From contig NZ_CP012184.1 in NCBI RefSeq assembly GCF_001420995.1, positions 542,501-606,500 on the forward strand: DNA of 64,000 nucleotides, read 5' to 3'. The notes under the pieces were generated by a model, which made no database searches, was not told the DNA's origin, and worked only from the letters and a program-made list of their open reading frames with translations. Source of the DNA: Pseudonocardia sp. EC080619-01. Its GTDB lineage: Bacteria > Actinomycetota > Actinomycetes > Mycobacteriales > Pseudonocardiaceae. Shown here one piece after another: positions 37,134 to 46,099 of this stretch. Every line of letters starts with the position of its first letter. Position 1 is the stretch's first letter. The position numbers and the translations under genes were made by a program.

Positions 37134-40100
37134 TCAGCCGCCCAGGCAGCCCGGCCCGAGCAACGCCTTCAGGTCGCCCATCAGCGCCGAGGTGTGCATG
37201 ACCTTCAGCGAGTCGTCCAGCCGCAGGGCGGTGATCTTGCTGCCGTAGACCAGCGACAGGTGCACCTCGGAGGTGCCCGGGTGGTGGGTCAGCACCTCCT
37301 TGAGCTTCGAGACGCGCTCGGGGGTGCACTGGTCGGTCCGCAGGCTCACCCGGATCGGCAGCCCGCCCTCCCCGGCGGCGGCCAGCTCGGGTACCGCGAG
37401 ATCGTTCGCGATCAGCGAGATCCGGTCGTCGCGCTTGTTCACCCGGGCCTTGACCAGCACGATCGCGTCCTCGGCGACGTCGACGCCGACGACCTGGTAG
37501 GCCCGCGGGAAGAACAGCACCTCGATCCCACCGGCGAGGTCCTCGATCTGGGCCGACGCCCACGGCTCGCCGTTCTTGTTCACCCGGCGGTTCACGTTCG
37601 CGAGGATGCCGCCGACGGTGACCTGGCCGCCCTCGGCGACCGAGCCCTCGACGATGTCGGCGATCGAGGTGTCGGCCTTCGCCGCGAGCGCCTGTTCGAG
37701 GCCCTGCAGCGGGTGCCCCGAGACGTAGAGGCCCAGCATCTCGCGCTCGACGGCGAGCTTGTGCTTGGAGTCCCACTCCTCCTCGGGCACCTTCACGTCG
37801 AAGATGCCGCCGAGCTCGTCGCCGTCGTCGCCGCCGCTGCCGTCCATCGACCCGAACAGGTCGAACTGGCCCAGCGACGCGGCCTTCTTGGTGCTCATCA
37901 CCGCGTCGATCGCGTCGGCGTGCACCAGCAGCAGGCCCTTGCGGGAGTGACCGAGCGAGTCGAACGCCCCGGCCTTGATCAGCGACTCGACGACCTTCTT
38001 GTTGCAGACCACCGCGTCGACCTTGCGCAGGAAGTCGGAGAAGTCGACGAAGTTCCCCTTCTCCCGGCGCGCGGCGACGATCGCGTCGACCACGTTGTGC
38101 CCGACGTTGCGGATGCCGCCGAGACCGAACCGGATGTCGTTGCCGACCGGGGCGAAGTTGCGGACCGAGTCGTTGACGTCCGGCGGGAGCACCGTGACGC
38201 CCATCCGGCGGCACTCCGCCAGGTAGACGGCGGCCTTGTCCTTGTCGTCGCGGACCGAGGTGAGGACGCCGGCCATGTACTCGGCCGGGTAGTTCGCCTT
38301 GAGGTACGCGGTCCAGTACGAGACGACGCCGTACGCGGCGGAGTGCGCGCGGTTGAACGCGTAGTCGGAGAACGGGAGCAGGATGTCCCAGAGCGTCTTG
38401 ACGGCATCGGCGGAGTAGCCGTTGTCCTTCATGCCCTGGGCGAAGCCGACGTACTCCTTGTCCAGGATCTCCTTCTTCTTCTTGCCCATCGCGCGGCGGA
38501 GCAGGTCCGCCTGGCCGAGCGAGTAGCCCGCCAGCACCTGCGCGATGGACATGACCTGTTCCTGGTAGACGATCAGGCCGAAGGTCTCGCCGAGGACGTC
38601 CTTGAGGGGCTCCGCCAGCTCCGGGTGGATCGGCGTGATCTCCTGGCGGCCGTTCTTGCGGTCGGCGTAGTCGTTGTGCGCGTTCGCGCCCATCGGGCCG
38701 GGGCGGTAGAGCGCACCGACCGCAGAGATGTGCTCGAACTCCGACGGCGCCATCCGGCGCAGCAGGTCCCGCATCGGGCCGCCGTCCAGCTGGAACACGC
38801 CGAGCGTGTCCCCGCGGGAGAGCAGCTCGTAGGTCGGCCCGTCGTCCAGCTCGACGTGGTCGAGGTCGACCTCGGGCTTGCCGTTGAGGGTGATGTTCTC
38901 CAGGGCGTCGTCGAGGATCGTGAGGTTCCGCAGCCCCAGGAAGTCCATCTTGAGGAGACCGATGGTCTCGCAGACGCCCATGTCGAACTGGGTGATGACG
39001 GCGCCGTCGGACTCGCGGCGCTGGATCGGGATGACGTCGATCAGCGGCGTCGACGACATGATCACGCCGGCCGCGTGGACGCCCCACTGGCGCTTCAGGC
39101 CCTCCAGGCCCCGCGCGGTGTCGACGATCTCCTTGACCTGCGGGTCCGCCTCGTAGAGCGCGCGGACCTCGGTGGCCTCGGAGTACCGCTTGTGCGACGG
39201 GTCGAAGATCCCCGAGAGCGGGATGTCCTTGCCCATCACGGCGGGCGGCATCGCCTTGGAGATCCGGTCGGCGACCGAGTAGCCGGGCTGGCCGAACAGC
39301 ACCCGCGCCGAGTCCTTGATCGCGGCCTTCGCCTTGATCGTGGAGTAGGTGATGATCTGCGCGATCCGGTCCTCGCCGTACTTCTCGGTGACGTAGCGGA
39401 TCATCTCGCCGCGCCGGCGCTCGTCGAAGTCCATGTCGATGTCGGGCATGGACACGCGGTCCGGGTTGAGGAACCGCTCGAAGATCAGCTTGTGCCGGAT
39501 CGGGTCGAGGTCGGTGATGCCCAGGACGTAGGCGACCAGCGACCCGGCGGCCGAGCCGCGGCCGGGGCCGCACCGGATGCCGACCGACTTGGCGTGCCGG
39601 ATGAGGTCCGCCGTCACCAGGAAGTAGCCGGGGTAGCCCATCTTGATGATGACGCCGACCTCGTAGTTCGCCTGCGTCCGGTACTGCTCGGTGATGCCGT
39701 TCGGGAACCGGTCGTGCAGGCCCCGCTCGACCTCCTTGATCAGCCAGGACTCCTCGGTCTCCCCCTCGGGCACCGGAGCCTTGGGCTGCAGGTCCTGGCC
39801 GGTGGTGAAGTCGATGTCGCAGCGCTCGGCGACCCAGAGGGTGTTGTCGCACGCCTCGGGGTGGATCGGGTCCCACAGCTCGCGCATCTCGGTCGCGGAC
39901 TTGAGGTAGAAGTCCTGCGCGTCGAACTTGAACCGGTTCGGGTCGGCGAGAGTCTTCCCGGTCTGGACGCAGAGCAGCACCTCGTGCGCCTTGGTGTCGT
40001 CCGGGTAGGTGTAGTGCAGGTCGTTGGTGGCCAGACCGGGCAGGTCGAGGCGCTTCTTCAGCGCGAACAGGTCCTCCTGGACCCGCTTCTCGATCTCGAT

Positions 40101-40691
40101 CCCGTGGTCCATCAACTCGCAGAAGAAGTTGTCCTTGCCGAAGATGTCCCGGTAGTCGGACGCGGCCTGGCAGGCACCCTCGAAGTCGTCCTGCTGGAGC
40201 AGGCGGGCGACCTCGCCGGACGGGCAGCCGGTCGTCCCGATGAGACCCGTGCCGTACTGCTCGAGCAGCTCGCGGTCCATACGGGGCTTGTAGTAGTACC
40301 CCTCGAGGCTGGCGAGCGACGAGAGCCGGAAGAGGTTGTGCATCCCCTCGGTGTTCTCGGCCAGCAGCGTCATGTGGGTGTACATGAGGTCGGGGTTCTT
40401 GTCGGCGGCGCCGGGGTTGCTGCCGCCGAGCGCGACCCGCTTCCGCTCGTGCCGCGAACCGGGCGCGAGGTACCCCTCCATGCCGATGATCGGCTTGACG
40501 CCCGCCGCCTTGGCCTTGCGCCAGAACTCGAAGGCGCCGTAGACGTTGCCGTGGTCGGTCATCGCGACCGCGGACATGTCGTTCTTGACGGCCTCGGAGA
40601 AGAGGTCGTCGAGCCGGGCCGCCCCGTCCAGCATCGAGAACTCGGTGTGGGTGTGCAGATGGACGAAGGAGCCTGCTCCGGACGAGGCCAT
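37134..40691 (-). CDS. dnaE1: DNA polymerase III alpha subunit (replicative)
   Basis: The replicative polymerase, 1185 residues, normal for actinobacterial DnaE1. The N-terminal PHP domain (about 8-280) starts [15 protein letters not shown] and keeps [14 protein letters not shown], consistent with the PHP proofreading exonuclease of this phylum. The palm has [14 protein letters not shown] and the catalytic pair in [13 protein letters not shown]. Fingers include [11 protein letters not shown] and [10 protein letters not shown], and the helix-hairpin-helix region GLGGIRNVG. The C-terminal OB fold carries [13 protein letters not shown]. The ATG at 40691 begins directly at the PHP domain. It lies in the lspA-ileS block, a common actinobacterial neighbourhood. 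Confidence 0.97.
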   Translation of the reverse strand: MASSGAGSFVHLHTHTEFSMLDGAARLDDLFSEAVKNDMSAVAMTDHGNVYGAFEFWRKAKAAGVKPIIGMEGYLAPGSRHERKRVALGGSNPGAADKNPDLMYTHMTLLAENTEGMHNLFRLSSLASLEGYYYKPRMDRELLEQYGTGLIGTTGCPSGEVARLLQQDDFEGACQAASDYRDIFGKDNFFCELMDHGIEIEKRVQEDLFALKKRLDLPGLATNDLHYTYPDDTKAHEVLLCVQTGKTLADPNRFKFDAQDFYLKSATEMRELWDPIHPEACDNTLWVAERCDIDFTTGQDLQPKAPVPEGETEESWLIKEVERGLHDRFPNGITEQYRTQANYEVGVIIKMGYPGYFLVTADLIRHAKSVGIRCGPGRGSAAGSLVAYVLGITDLDPIRHKLIFERFLNPDRVSMPDIDMDFDERRRGEMIRYVTEKYGEDRIAQIITYSTIKAKAAIKDSARVLFGQPGYSVADRISKAMPPAVMGKDIPLSGIFDPSHKRYSEATEVRALYEADPQVKEIVDTARGLEGLKRQWGVHAAGVIMSSTPLIDVIPIQRRESDGAVITQFDMGVCETIGLLKMDFLGLRNLTILDDALENITLNGKPEVDLDHVELDDGPTYELLSRGDTLGVFQLDGGPMRDLLRRMAPSEFEHISAVGALYRPGPMGANAHNDYADRKNGRQEITPIHPELAEPLKDVLGETFGLIVYQEQVMSIAQVLAGYSLGQADLLRRAMGKKKKEILDKEYVGFAQGMKDNGYSADAVKTLWDILLPFSDYAFNRAHSAAYGVVSYWTAYLKANYPAEYMAGVLTSVRDDKDKAAVYLAECRRMGVTVLPPDVNDSVRNFAPVGNDIRFGLGGIRNVGHNVVDAIVAARREKGNFVDFSDFLRKVDAVVCNKKVVESLIKAGAFDSLGHSRKGLLLVHADAIDAVMSTKKAASLGQFDLFGSMDGSGGDDGDELGGIFDVKVPEEEWDSKHKLAVEREMLGLYVSGHPLQGLEQALAAKADTSIADIVEGSVAEGGQVTVGGILANVNRRVNKNGEPWASAQIEDLAGGIEVLFFPRAYQVVGVDVAEDAIVLVKARVNKRDDRISLIANDLAVPELAAAGEGGLPIRVSLRTDQCTPERVSKLKEVLTHHPGTSEVHLSLVYGSKITALRLDDSLKVMHTSALMGDLKALLGPGCLGG

Positions 40692-41026
40692 GTGTGTTCC
40701 GCGCTCCTCTCCCGCGCCCTGGGTGGCGCGGTGCTCCCCGTGCGCACGCGCCCGCCCGCGGCGGGGCCGGGGACGCGTGCGTGCCGTGCTGGTCACCGAC
40801 CACGGCCGGACCCGGCGACGGGCGGAACGGCACCTCCGGCCCGGCCTGGCGGGGCCGGTCGACGGTGCCGGTGGGACTCCTGCCGCGGGGCCGGAACGAC
40901 CGGTTTCGGTGAGCGCCCAGACTAGCCCCGCCCCCCGACAGTTCCGGCGACGGCGGCGGCTCCGGACCGGGTCCGGCGCGTCGCTCCTGCTCAGGGCCGT
41001 GCGGCCCGGGCGACGGCGTGTCGCGG
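40692..41026. other. 335-bp intergenic region upstream of dnaE1
   Basis: No gene is seen. On the minus strand a TAGTCT box (40919-40924) could be a -10 for dnaE1 with a leader of about 220 bases, but no -35 is recognisable. GAGGAG lies 12-17 bases before the dnaE1 start. Confidence 0.4.
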
Positions 41027-41746
41027 TCAGCCGGCGGGGACCGGGCCGTCGTCGGGCGGCGGGGTCGCGGCGGTCGTCTGCTCCGGCAGCAGCGGGGACA
41101 GTGCGAGCTCGCGCTCCGTCGTCCCGGGGGGTGCGGCCTGCACCGCGCGGACGCCGTCGCGGGCGGCCAGCGACTCCAGCCCGGCACGGTCGGCGGTCAC
41201 GACGAACGCGATCACGCAGGCACAGTCCGGTGCGGCGAGCGCACGCCGTTCCGCGCCGGCGACGTCGGCGCGGCGGGTGAGCGACTCCCGCGCCCCGGGG
41301 GCACCGGCCACGGCCTGCCGGGCGCGGTCCGCGTCGGCCTCGGCGGCGAACGCGGCCCGCTCGCGGGCCACCCCGAGGGCGGCCGCCGGGTCCCCGGTGC
41401 CGACGACGGGCTCGAACCGCAGGGCGGTCTGCACCCGTGCGAACGGCACCCGGAACACCGCCGTGGAGATCCCGGGCGCGCCGAGCGCCGCCACCGAGGC
41501 GGCGTCCGACGGCCGGTCGAGCTGCACCAGGGCCGCGGCGCGCGCGCCCGCCGGTGGCAGCTGCGCGGGCAGCGACGCCAGGTAGCCCGCGACGTCCTGG
41601 CCGGGATCGGGCCCGAGCCGGACCGACCCGGACGCGGGTGCCGGGCCCGGCGACGGCCCGGAGCCCGCCGCCCACACCGCACCGAGCAGCACCACGGCCA
41701 TCACCGCGACCACCACCCACAGGCCGCGGGTGCTCAGGCCCGTCAC
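41027..41746 (-). CDS. Membrane-anchored protein of unknown function
   Basis: I do not recognise this 239-residue protein. One N-terminal transmembrane helix (about 8-27, [20 protein letters not shown]) is followed by a Pro/Ser/Gly linker and an Ala-rich globular part of about 170 residues, probably outside the membrane. Two Cys in [12 protein letters not shown] (about 173-175) lie on a predicted strand. The [19 protein letters not shown] segment and the later [27 protein letters not shown] look like repeated alpha/beta elements. The tail is Pro-rich. It lies between dnaE1 and the pseudouridine synthase gene, 34 bp downstream of the latter. Confidence 0.7.
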   Translation of the reverse strand: MTGLSTRGLWVVVAVMAVVLLGAVWAAGSGPSPGPAPASGSVRLGPDPGQDVAGYLASLPAQLPPAGARAAALVQLDRPSDAASVAALGAPGISTAVFRVPFARVQTALRFEPVVGTGDPAAALGVARERAAFAAEADADRARQAVAGAPGARESLTRRADVAGAERRALAAPDCACVIAFVVTADRAGLESLAARDGVRAVQAAPPGTTERELALSPLLPEQTTAATPPPDDGPVPAG

Positions 41747-41780
41747 GGGCGCCCCGTCACCGCGGGGGGCGGCACCGCCG

Positions 41781-42713
41781 TCACGGTTCCCGCAGCGCCG
41801 CGAGCGCCGAGGCCAGGTCGTCGGGGTAGGGGCTGGTGAACTCGACGTACCGGCCGTCGGCGGGGTGCTCGAAGCCGAGGGTGCGCGCGTGCAGCCACTG
41901 CCGGGACAACCCCACCCGCTTCGCCAGCGTCGGGTCGGCGCCGTAGGTCAGGTCGCCGACACACGGGTGGCGCAGCGCGGAGAAGTGCACCCGGATCTGG
42001 TGGGTGCGCCCCGTCTCGAGGTGCACGTCCAGCAGGCTGGCCGAGCGGAACGCCTCGATCGTGTCGTAGTGGGTGATGCTGGGCTTGCCGCCCTGCAGGA
42101 CGGCGAACCGGTAGTCGTGACGCGGGTGCCGGTCGATCGGCGCGTCGATGGTGCCCGACGACGGGTCGGGGTGCCCCTGCACGACCGCGTGGTACCGCTT
42201 CTCGACGGTCCGCTCCTTGAATGCCCGCTTCAGCGCCGTGTACGCGTGCTCGGACGTCGCGACGACCATCACCCCGGTGGTACCGACGTCGAGCCGGTGC
42301 ACGATGCCCTGCCGCTCGGCCGCCCCGGACGTCGACAGCCGGTACCCGAGCGCGGCGAGCCCGCCGGTGACGGTCGGCCCGGTCCAGCCCGGCGACGGGT
42401 GCGCGGCGACCCCGACCGGCTTGTCCACGACGACGATGTCCTCGTCGTCGTGGAGCACCGACAGGCCGGCGACGACCTCGGCGGGTCCCTCGATGACGGC
42501 CGGCGCGGCGGCGTCGGGCAGCTCGACCTCCAGCCAGGACCCGCCCGGCAGCCGGTCGGACTTGCCGGCGTCGCGGCCGTCGACCTGGATCCGGCCCTCC
42601 TCGGCCAGCCCCGCGACGACCGTCCGCGACAGCCCCAGCAGCCGGGACAGCCCGGCGTCGATCCGCATCCCGTCGAGCCCGTCGGGGACGGGCATGCTCC
42701 GCAGCTCACCCAT
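41781..42713 (-). CDS. rluD: RluA/RluD-family pseudouridine synthase
   Basis: A 310-residue enzyme that isomerises uridine to pseudouridine in 23S rRNA. An S4 RNA-binding domain at about 12-65 ([20 protein letters not shown]) precedes the catalytic domain, with Asp142 in [15 protein letters not shown]. Other motifs are [15 protein letters not shown], the lysine-rich [17 protein letters not shown], and [13 protein letters not shown]. The last suggests RluD specificity, though the family has several paralogues. The ATG at 42713 is only 3 bp after the lspA stop, the conserved lspA-rluD order. Confidence 0.92.
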   Translation of the reverse strand: MGELRSMPVPDGLDGMRIDAGLSRLLGLSRTVVAGLAEEGRIQVDGRDAGKSDRLPGGSWLEVELPDAAAPAVIEGPAEVVAGLSVLHDDEDIVVVDKPVGVAAHPSPGWTGPTVTGGLAALGYRLSTSGAAERQGIVHRLDVGTTGVMVVATSEHAYTALKRAFKERTVEKRYHAVVQGHPDPSSGTIDAPIDRHPRHDYRFAVLQGGKPSITHYDTIEAFRSASLLDVHLETGRTHQIRVHFSALRHPCVGDLTYGADPTLAKRVGLSRQWLHARTLGFEHPADGRYVEFTSPYPDDLASALAALREP

Positions 42714-42716
42714 GTC

Positions 42717-43259
42717 TCAGCCCCGCGTCCCGTCGATCTCGACGCCGCGCAGCGCCATCAGCACCAGCAGGATCCCGCCGCACACGATGCCGGAGTCGGC
42801 GACGTTGAACACCGGGAAGACGCTGCCGTCCGGCGCGAACACCGCGACCATGTCGACGACGTGCCCGCGCATCGGCCCCGGCGAGCGGAAGAACCGGTCG
42901 ATCAGGTTGCCCAGCGCGCCGCCGAGGACCAGGCCGAGCCCGATCGCCCAGCCGGTCGACGCCAGCCGGCGCGCGATCCGGATGATCACACCGACGACCA
43001 CGACGGCGACGATCGTGAGGATCCAGGTGTAGCCGGTGGCCATCGACCACGCCGCACCCGGGTTGCGCAGCAGCGTCAGCCAGAGGAGGCCGTCGATCAC
43101 CGCGACCGGTTCGCGGTCCTCCAGCGTCGCCACCGCCGCGATCTTGGTGACCAGGTCGAGGGCGAGCACGAACCCGGCGATCCCGGCCAGCAGGAGCGTT
43201 CCGCGTCGCCGGACGGCGGGATCGGCGGGCGTCTCGCTGACAGGGGGATCGGCACTCAC
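42717..43259 (-). CDS. lspA: Lipoprotein signal peptidase II
   Basis: A membrane aspartyl protease of 180 residues that cleaves prolipoprotein signal peptides after lipidation, including presumably those of the two DUF3558 lipoproteins here. Four transmembrane helices lie at about 22-42, 72-96, 102-122 and 148-170. The catalytic aspartates are Asp121 in GGALGNLIDR and Asp155 in FNVADSGI; LLRNPGAAWS (64-72) is the substrate-binding motif. It is coupled to the downstream rluD. Confidence 0.96.
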   Translation of the reverse strand: MSADPPVSETPADPAVRRRGTLLLAGIAGFVLALDLVTKIAAVATLEDREPVAVIDGLLWLTLLRNPGAAWSMATGYTWILTIVAVVVVGVIIRIARRLASTGWAIGLGLVLGGALGNLIDRFFRSPGPMRGHVVDMVAVFAPDGSVFPVFNVADSGIVCGGILLVLMALRGVEIDGTRG

Positions 43260-43266
43260 ACCCCGA

Positions 43267-44748
43267 TTATGACGAGCGGCCCCCGTCGGAGTGCCAGCGG
43301 ACCAGCTTCCCGCCCCGGTCGACGTCCCGGATCCGTTGTTCGGTGGCGTCGCGCACCGCGCGGGTGCTCACGACGAGGAACTGGTCGCCCTCGCGGAGCC
43401 GGGTCTCGCCGTCCGGGGAGAACGCCGCAGACTCCCGCACGACCAGGCTCACCGTCGCCCCGGCCGGCAGCCGGAGCTCGCGGAGGTAGACGCCGTGCAG
43501 CCGGGACCCGGGCGGGACCCGGACCTGGAGCAGCTCGGCGTCGGCCTCGTCCAGCGGAGCCGCGTCGATGTCGATCTCGCGGGTGCCGGTCCGGGAGACC
43601 ACGCCGAGCAGCCGCGCGACCCACGGCAGGCTGGTGCTCTGCACCAGGGTGAGCAGCACGACCAGCACGAACACGACGTCGACGAGCATCTGGTTCTGCG
43701 GCCCGCCCTCGGTGAGGGCGACCAGCGCGAGCACGATCGGCACCGCACCCCGCAGCCCCGCCCAGGACAGGAACGCCTGCTCCCGCAGCGGGACCCGGAA
43801 CGGCAGCGCCGCGGCCAGCACCGACAGCGGGCGCGCGGCGAGCAGCACGACACCGGCACAGACCAGGGCGGGCACGATCGCCCCGGGCAGCCGCTCGGGC
43901 ACCGAGTAGAGCCCGAGCAGCACGAACAGCCCGATCTGGGCGATCCACCCGGTGCCCTCGGCGAAGGACACGACGCCGCTGCGGTGCGGCAGCCGCGAGT
44001 TGCCCAGGACGAGCGCGGCGCAGTACGTGGCGAGCAGACCGGACGCGTGCACCCCCTGCCCGGCGGCGTACGCCAGCAGGCAGACCGCGATCGCGGCGAG
44101 CGGGTAGAGACCTGTCGACGGCAGGGCCGCGCGGCGCAGCGCCCACGCCCCGCCCGCGCCGAGCAGCACCCCGATCAGCGCACCGGCGGCGAGCTCGTAG
44201 ACGACGAGCAGCGGGGTGGTCCAGCTGATCGGGTCGCTCCCCGCGAGGACGACGACGGCGATCACCACCGGCGCGTCGTTCATGCCGGACTCGAGCTCCA
44301 GGGTCCCCGCCAGCCGGCGCGGGACGGCGACGCCGCGCAGCACGCTGAACACGGCGGCCGCGTCGGTCGACGACAGCACCGCACCCCACAGCAGCGCGGT
44401 CCGCCACTCCAGGTCCAGCAGCAGGTGCAGCAGCCCGCCCGCGACACCGATCGACACCGCCACCGACAGCGTCGACAGCAGCATCCCGAGCCCGAGCGCG
44501 GGGCGGACCGCCTCCCACCGCGTCGTCATGCCGCCCTCGACCAGGATCAGGACGAGCGCGGCGAGGCCGAGGGTCTCGGTGAGCCCGGCGTCGGAGAACT
44601 CGAACCCGAGCACCGACTCGCCGAGCAGCACCCCGATCCCGAGGTAGAGCAGCAGTGAGGGCAGCCCGAGCCGGACCGAGATCCGGACGGCGAGCACGCC
44701 GAGCAGCAGGACCCCGGCCGTGACGCCGAGCAGCAGTTCCAGACTCAT
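43267..44748 (-). CDS. Potassium/proton antiporter, CPA1 type with regulatory domain
   Basis: A 493-residue transporter. The N-terminal about 385 residues form 12-13 transmembrane helices with the cation site SSTDAAAVFSVLRG and ESGMNDAPVVIAV (the Asp of the ND motif), plus GLRGAVPIVLAL. The C-terminal cytosolic part (about 400-485) looks like a TrkA-C/RCK-type domain (SRLHGVYLRELRLPAGATVSLVVR, EGDQFLVVSTRAVR). This arrangement is that of NhaP2-like K+/H+ antiporters controlling pH or turgor. It lies 7 bp upstream of lspA and 7 bp downstream of the methyltransferase, so it is co-transcribed. Exact ion preference is inferred. Confidence 0.88.
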   Translation of the reverse strand: MSLELLLGVTAGVLLLGVLAVRISVRLGLPSLLLYLGIGVLLGESVLGFEFSDAGLTETLGLAALVLILVEGGMTTRWEAVRPALGLGMLLSTLSVAVSIGVAGGLLHLLLDLEWRTALLWGAVLSSTDAAAVFSVLRGVAVPRRLAGTLELESGMNDAPVVIAVVVLAGSDPISWTTPLLVVYELAAGALIGVLLGAGGAWALRRAALPSTGLYPLAAIAVCLLAYAAGQGVHASGLLATYCAALVLGNSRLPHRSGVVSFAEGTGWIAQIGLFVLLGLYSVPERLPGAIVPALVCAGVVLLAARPLSVLAAALPFRVPLREQAFLSWAGLRGAVPIVLALVALTEGGPQNQMLVDVVFVLVVLLTLVQSTSLPWVARLLGVVSRTGTREIDIDAAPLDEADAELLQVRVPPGSRLHGVYLRELRLPAGATVSLVVRESAAFSPDGETRLREGDQFLVVSTRAVRDATEQRIRDVDRGGKLVRWHSDGGRSS

Positions 44749-44755
44749 GACCGGC

Positions 44756-45559
44756 TCAGGGGGTCCACACGAGGGTCACGACGGCGGTCGGCCGCGGCGG
44801 GATCCCGGTCAGCGCCTCCTCGACCTCCGGGACCCGGTCCGCGGGCAGGCAGAGCCGGCGCGCGACCCACGCGGCGTCGTGCGGGAGCCGGCGGTCGCGC
44901 TCCCAGCGGTGCACCTCCGGCTCGGTCCCGAGCTCCTCGCCGAGCACTGCGACGGCGTCGTCGGCGGTGGCGCTCGCCGGGCGCTGCAGGTCGTGGAACC
45001 GCTCCCACAGCGGGTCGAGCCAGGCCATCGGGTGCTCGGGCAGCATCTCGACCACGACGCCACCGGCCCCGCCGCGGACCGCGGAGGTCAGCGCGGCGAG
45101 GAACGGCGGCAGGTCGACGACGTTGTGCAGCACGTGGTGGCAGACGACGACGTCGTGCCGTCCCGCCGCGCCGGCGACCTCCGGCCAGGAGCCGTGCACG
45201 GTGCCGTGCGGGACGCCGCGGTCCCGCGCGGTCCCCGCGAACACCGCGAACATGTCGACCTGCCGGTCGGTGCCGACGACCCGCGCGACCGGTGACGGGT
45301 CCGGCCAGGCCGCGCCGAACGCGGCCTCCCCGCCGCCGCAGCCGACGTCGAGCAGGGACGCCCCCGTGCACGTCCACGCAGCGGCCCGCTCGGCGAGCGC
45401 GCGGGCGGCCCGGCGCGACGGCGTGTCGGCGGGCGTCTCCGGCGGGGTGAAGTCGGCGGTGGTGTGCGTCCACGGGTCGGCCGGGGCGTCCCGCAGGATC
45501 CGCTCGGGGATGCCGCGCGCGGACTGGCGCTCCCGCCACCTCCGCGCCGCGTCACCCAT
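44756..45559 (-). CDS. Class I SAM-dependent methyltransferase
   Basis: A 267-residue methyltransferase. Motif I of the SAM-binding Rossmann fold is SLLDVGCGGGEAAFGAAW (about 69-86), acidic motif II is in VVGTDRQVDMF, and VVVCHHVLHNVVDLPPFL forms motif IV. The C-terminal half, with RRLPHDAAWVARRLCLP, is a substrate lid. The substrate is unknown. The ATG at 45559 is supported by TACCCT 6 bases upstream. It precedes the antiporter gene by 7 bp. Confidence 0.85.
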   Translation of the reverse strand: MGDAARRWRERQSARGIPERILRDAPADPWTHTTADFTPPETPADTPSRRAARALAERAAAWTCTGASLLDVGCGGGEAAFGAAWPDPSPVARVVGTDRQVDMFAVFAGTARDRGVPHGTVHGSWPEVAGAAGRHDVVVCHHVLHNVVDLPPFLAALTSAVRGGAGGVVVEMLPEHPMAWLDPLWERFHDLQRPASATADDAVAVLGEELGTEPEVHRWERDRRLPHDAAWVARRLCLPADRVPEVEEALTGIPPRPTAVVTLVWTP

Positions 45560-45609
45560 GGGGTGAGGGTAGTGCGCCGTTCCACCCCGACACGGCGTGC
45601 CCGCCGGCG

Positions 45610-46014
45610 GTGTCGGGCACATCCCGTCCGCCCGGCCTCCGTGGTCCCACGGGGGACACCGGGCCGACGGCGCGGAAGACGGGGGTCCGCGGACGGACCC
45701 CGCAGGACGTGGTGCGGCACGACCACGACTTCCCGGTGTCCCCGGACGGGCTGGCCGAGCTGGAGGTCGACGTCCCGGTGCGGGCGGGGAGCCCCACCGG
45801 TTCGCGGACGCTCACGGGGGCGCTGATCTTCGCGCTGCGCGACCCGCTGCGCGCCGCCGGCCACGACGAGCTCGTGGCGCCCCGGTGCCCACCGGTCGCA
45901 CCGGGGGCGACGGTGCGCTGCACCGTGACGGGCGTGCCGGCCGCCGTCGAGGTGACCCGCCCTGGTGACGGCGGGCGCCACCACCTCCACCTGACGGTCA
46001 CCCCGCAGCCCTGA
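45610..46014 (+). CDS. Hypothetical small protein, low confidence
   Basis: A possible 134-residue protein. The C-terminal two thirds (from about HDHDFPVSPDGLAELEVDV) has the strong third-position G/C bias of real genes here and a pattern DELVAPRCPPVAPGATVRCTV with two spaced Cys and a terminal strand-like HHLHLTVTP, reminiscent of DUF4333-like extracellular domains. The N-terminal 30 residues look non-coding, no signal peptide is found, and the true start is unclear (GTG at 45610 or a later GTG). It is divergent from the methyltransferase gene and convergent with ileS. It may be a gene fragment. Confidence 0.4.
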   Translation: MSGTSRPPGLRGPTGDTGPTARKTGVRGRTPQDVVRHDHDFPVSPDGLAELEVDVPVRAGSPTGSRTLTGALIFALRDPLRAAGHDELVAPRCPPVAPGATVRCTVTGVPAAVEVTRPGDGGRHHLHLTVTPQP

Positions 46015-46033
46015 GCCCCGGGCTCCCACATGA

Positions 46034-46089
46034 TCACGGATCGGGCAGCCGGACGGCCGTTCGTGACCGCCTCGGCTCCCGATCCGTGA
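46034..46089. terminator. Long inverted repeat between convergent genes
   Basis: TCACGGATCGGG and CCCGATCCGTGA form a perfect 12-bp stem, extended by AGCCG/CGGCT after one bulged base, around a 21-base loop. It lies 10 bp beyond the end of ileS and 20 bp after the convergent small gene. It probably works as a bidirectional terminator; a REP-like dispersed element is an alternative. Confidence 0.6.
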
Positions 46090-46099
46090 CCACCGGCCG

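Noticed and set aside
37194..40925. A 1243-codon plus-strand frame opposite dnaE1
   Set aside because: It is the GC-rich shadow of dnaE1, without any family match.
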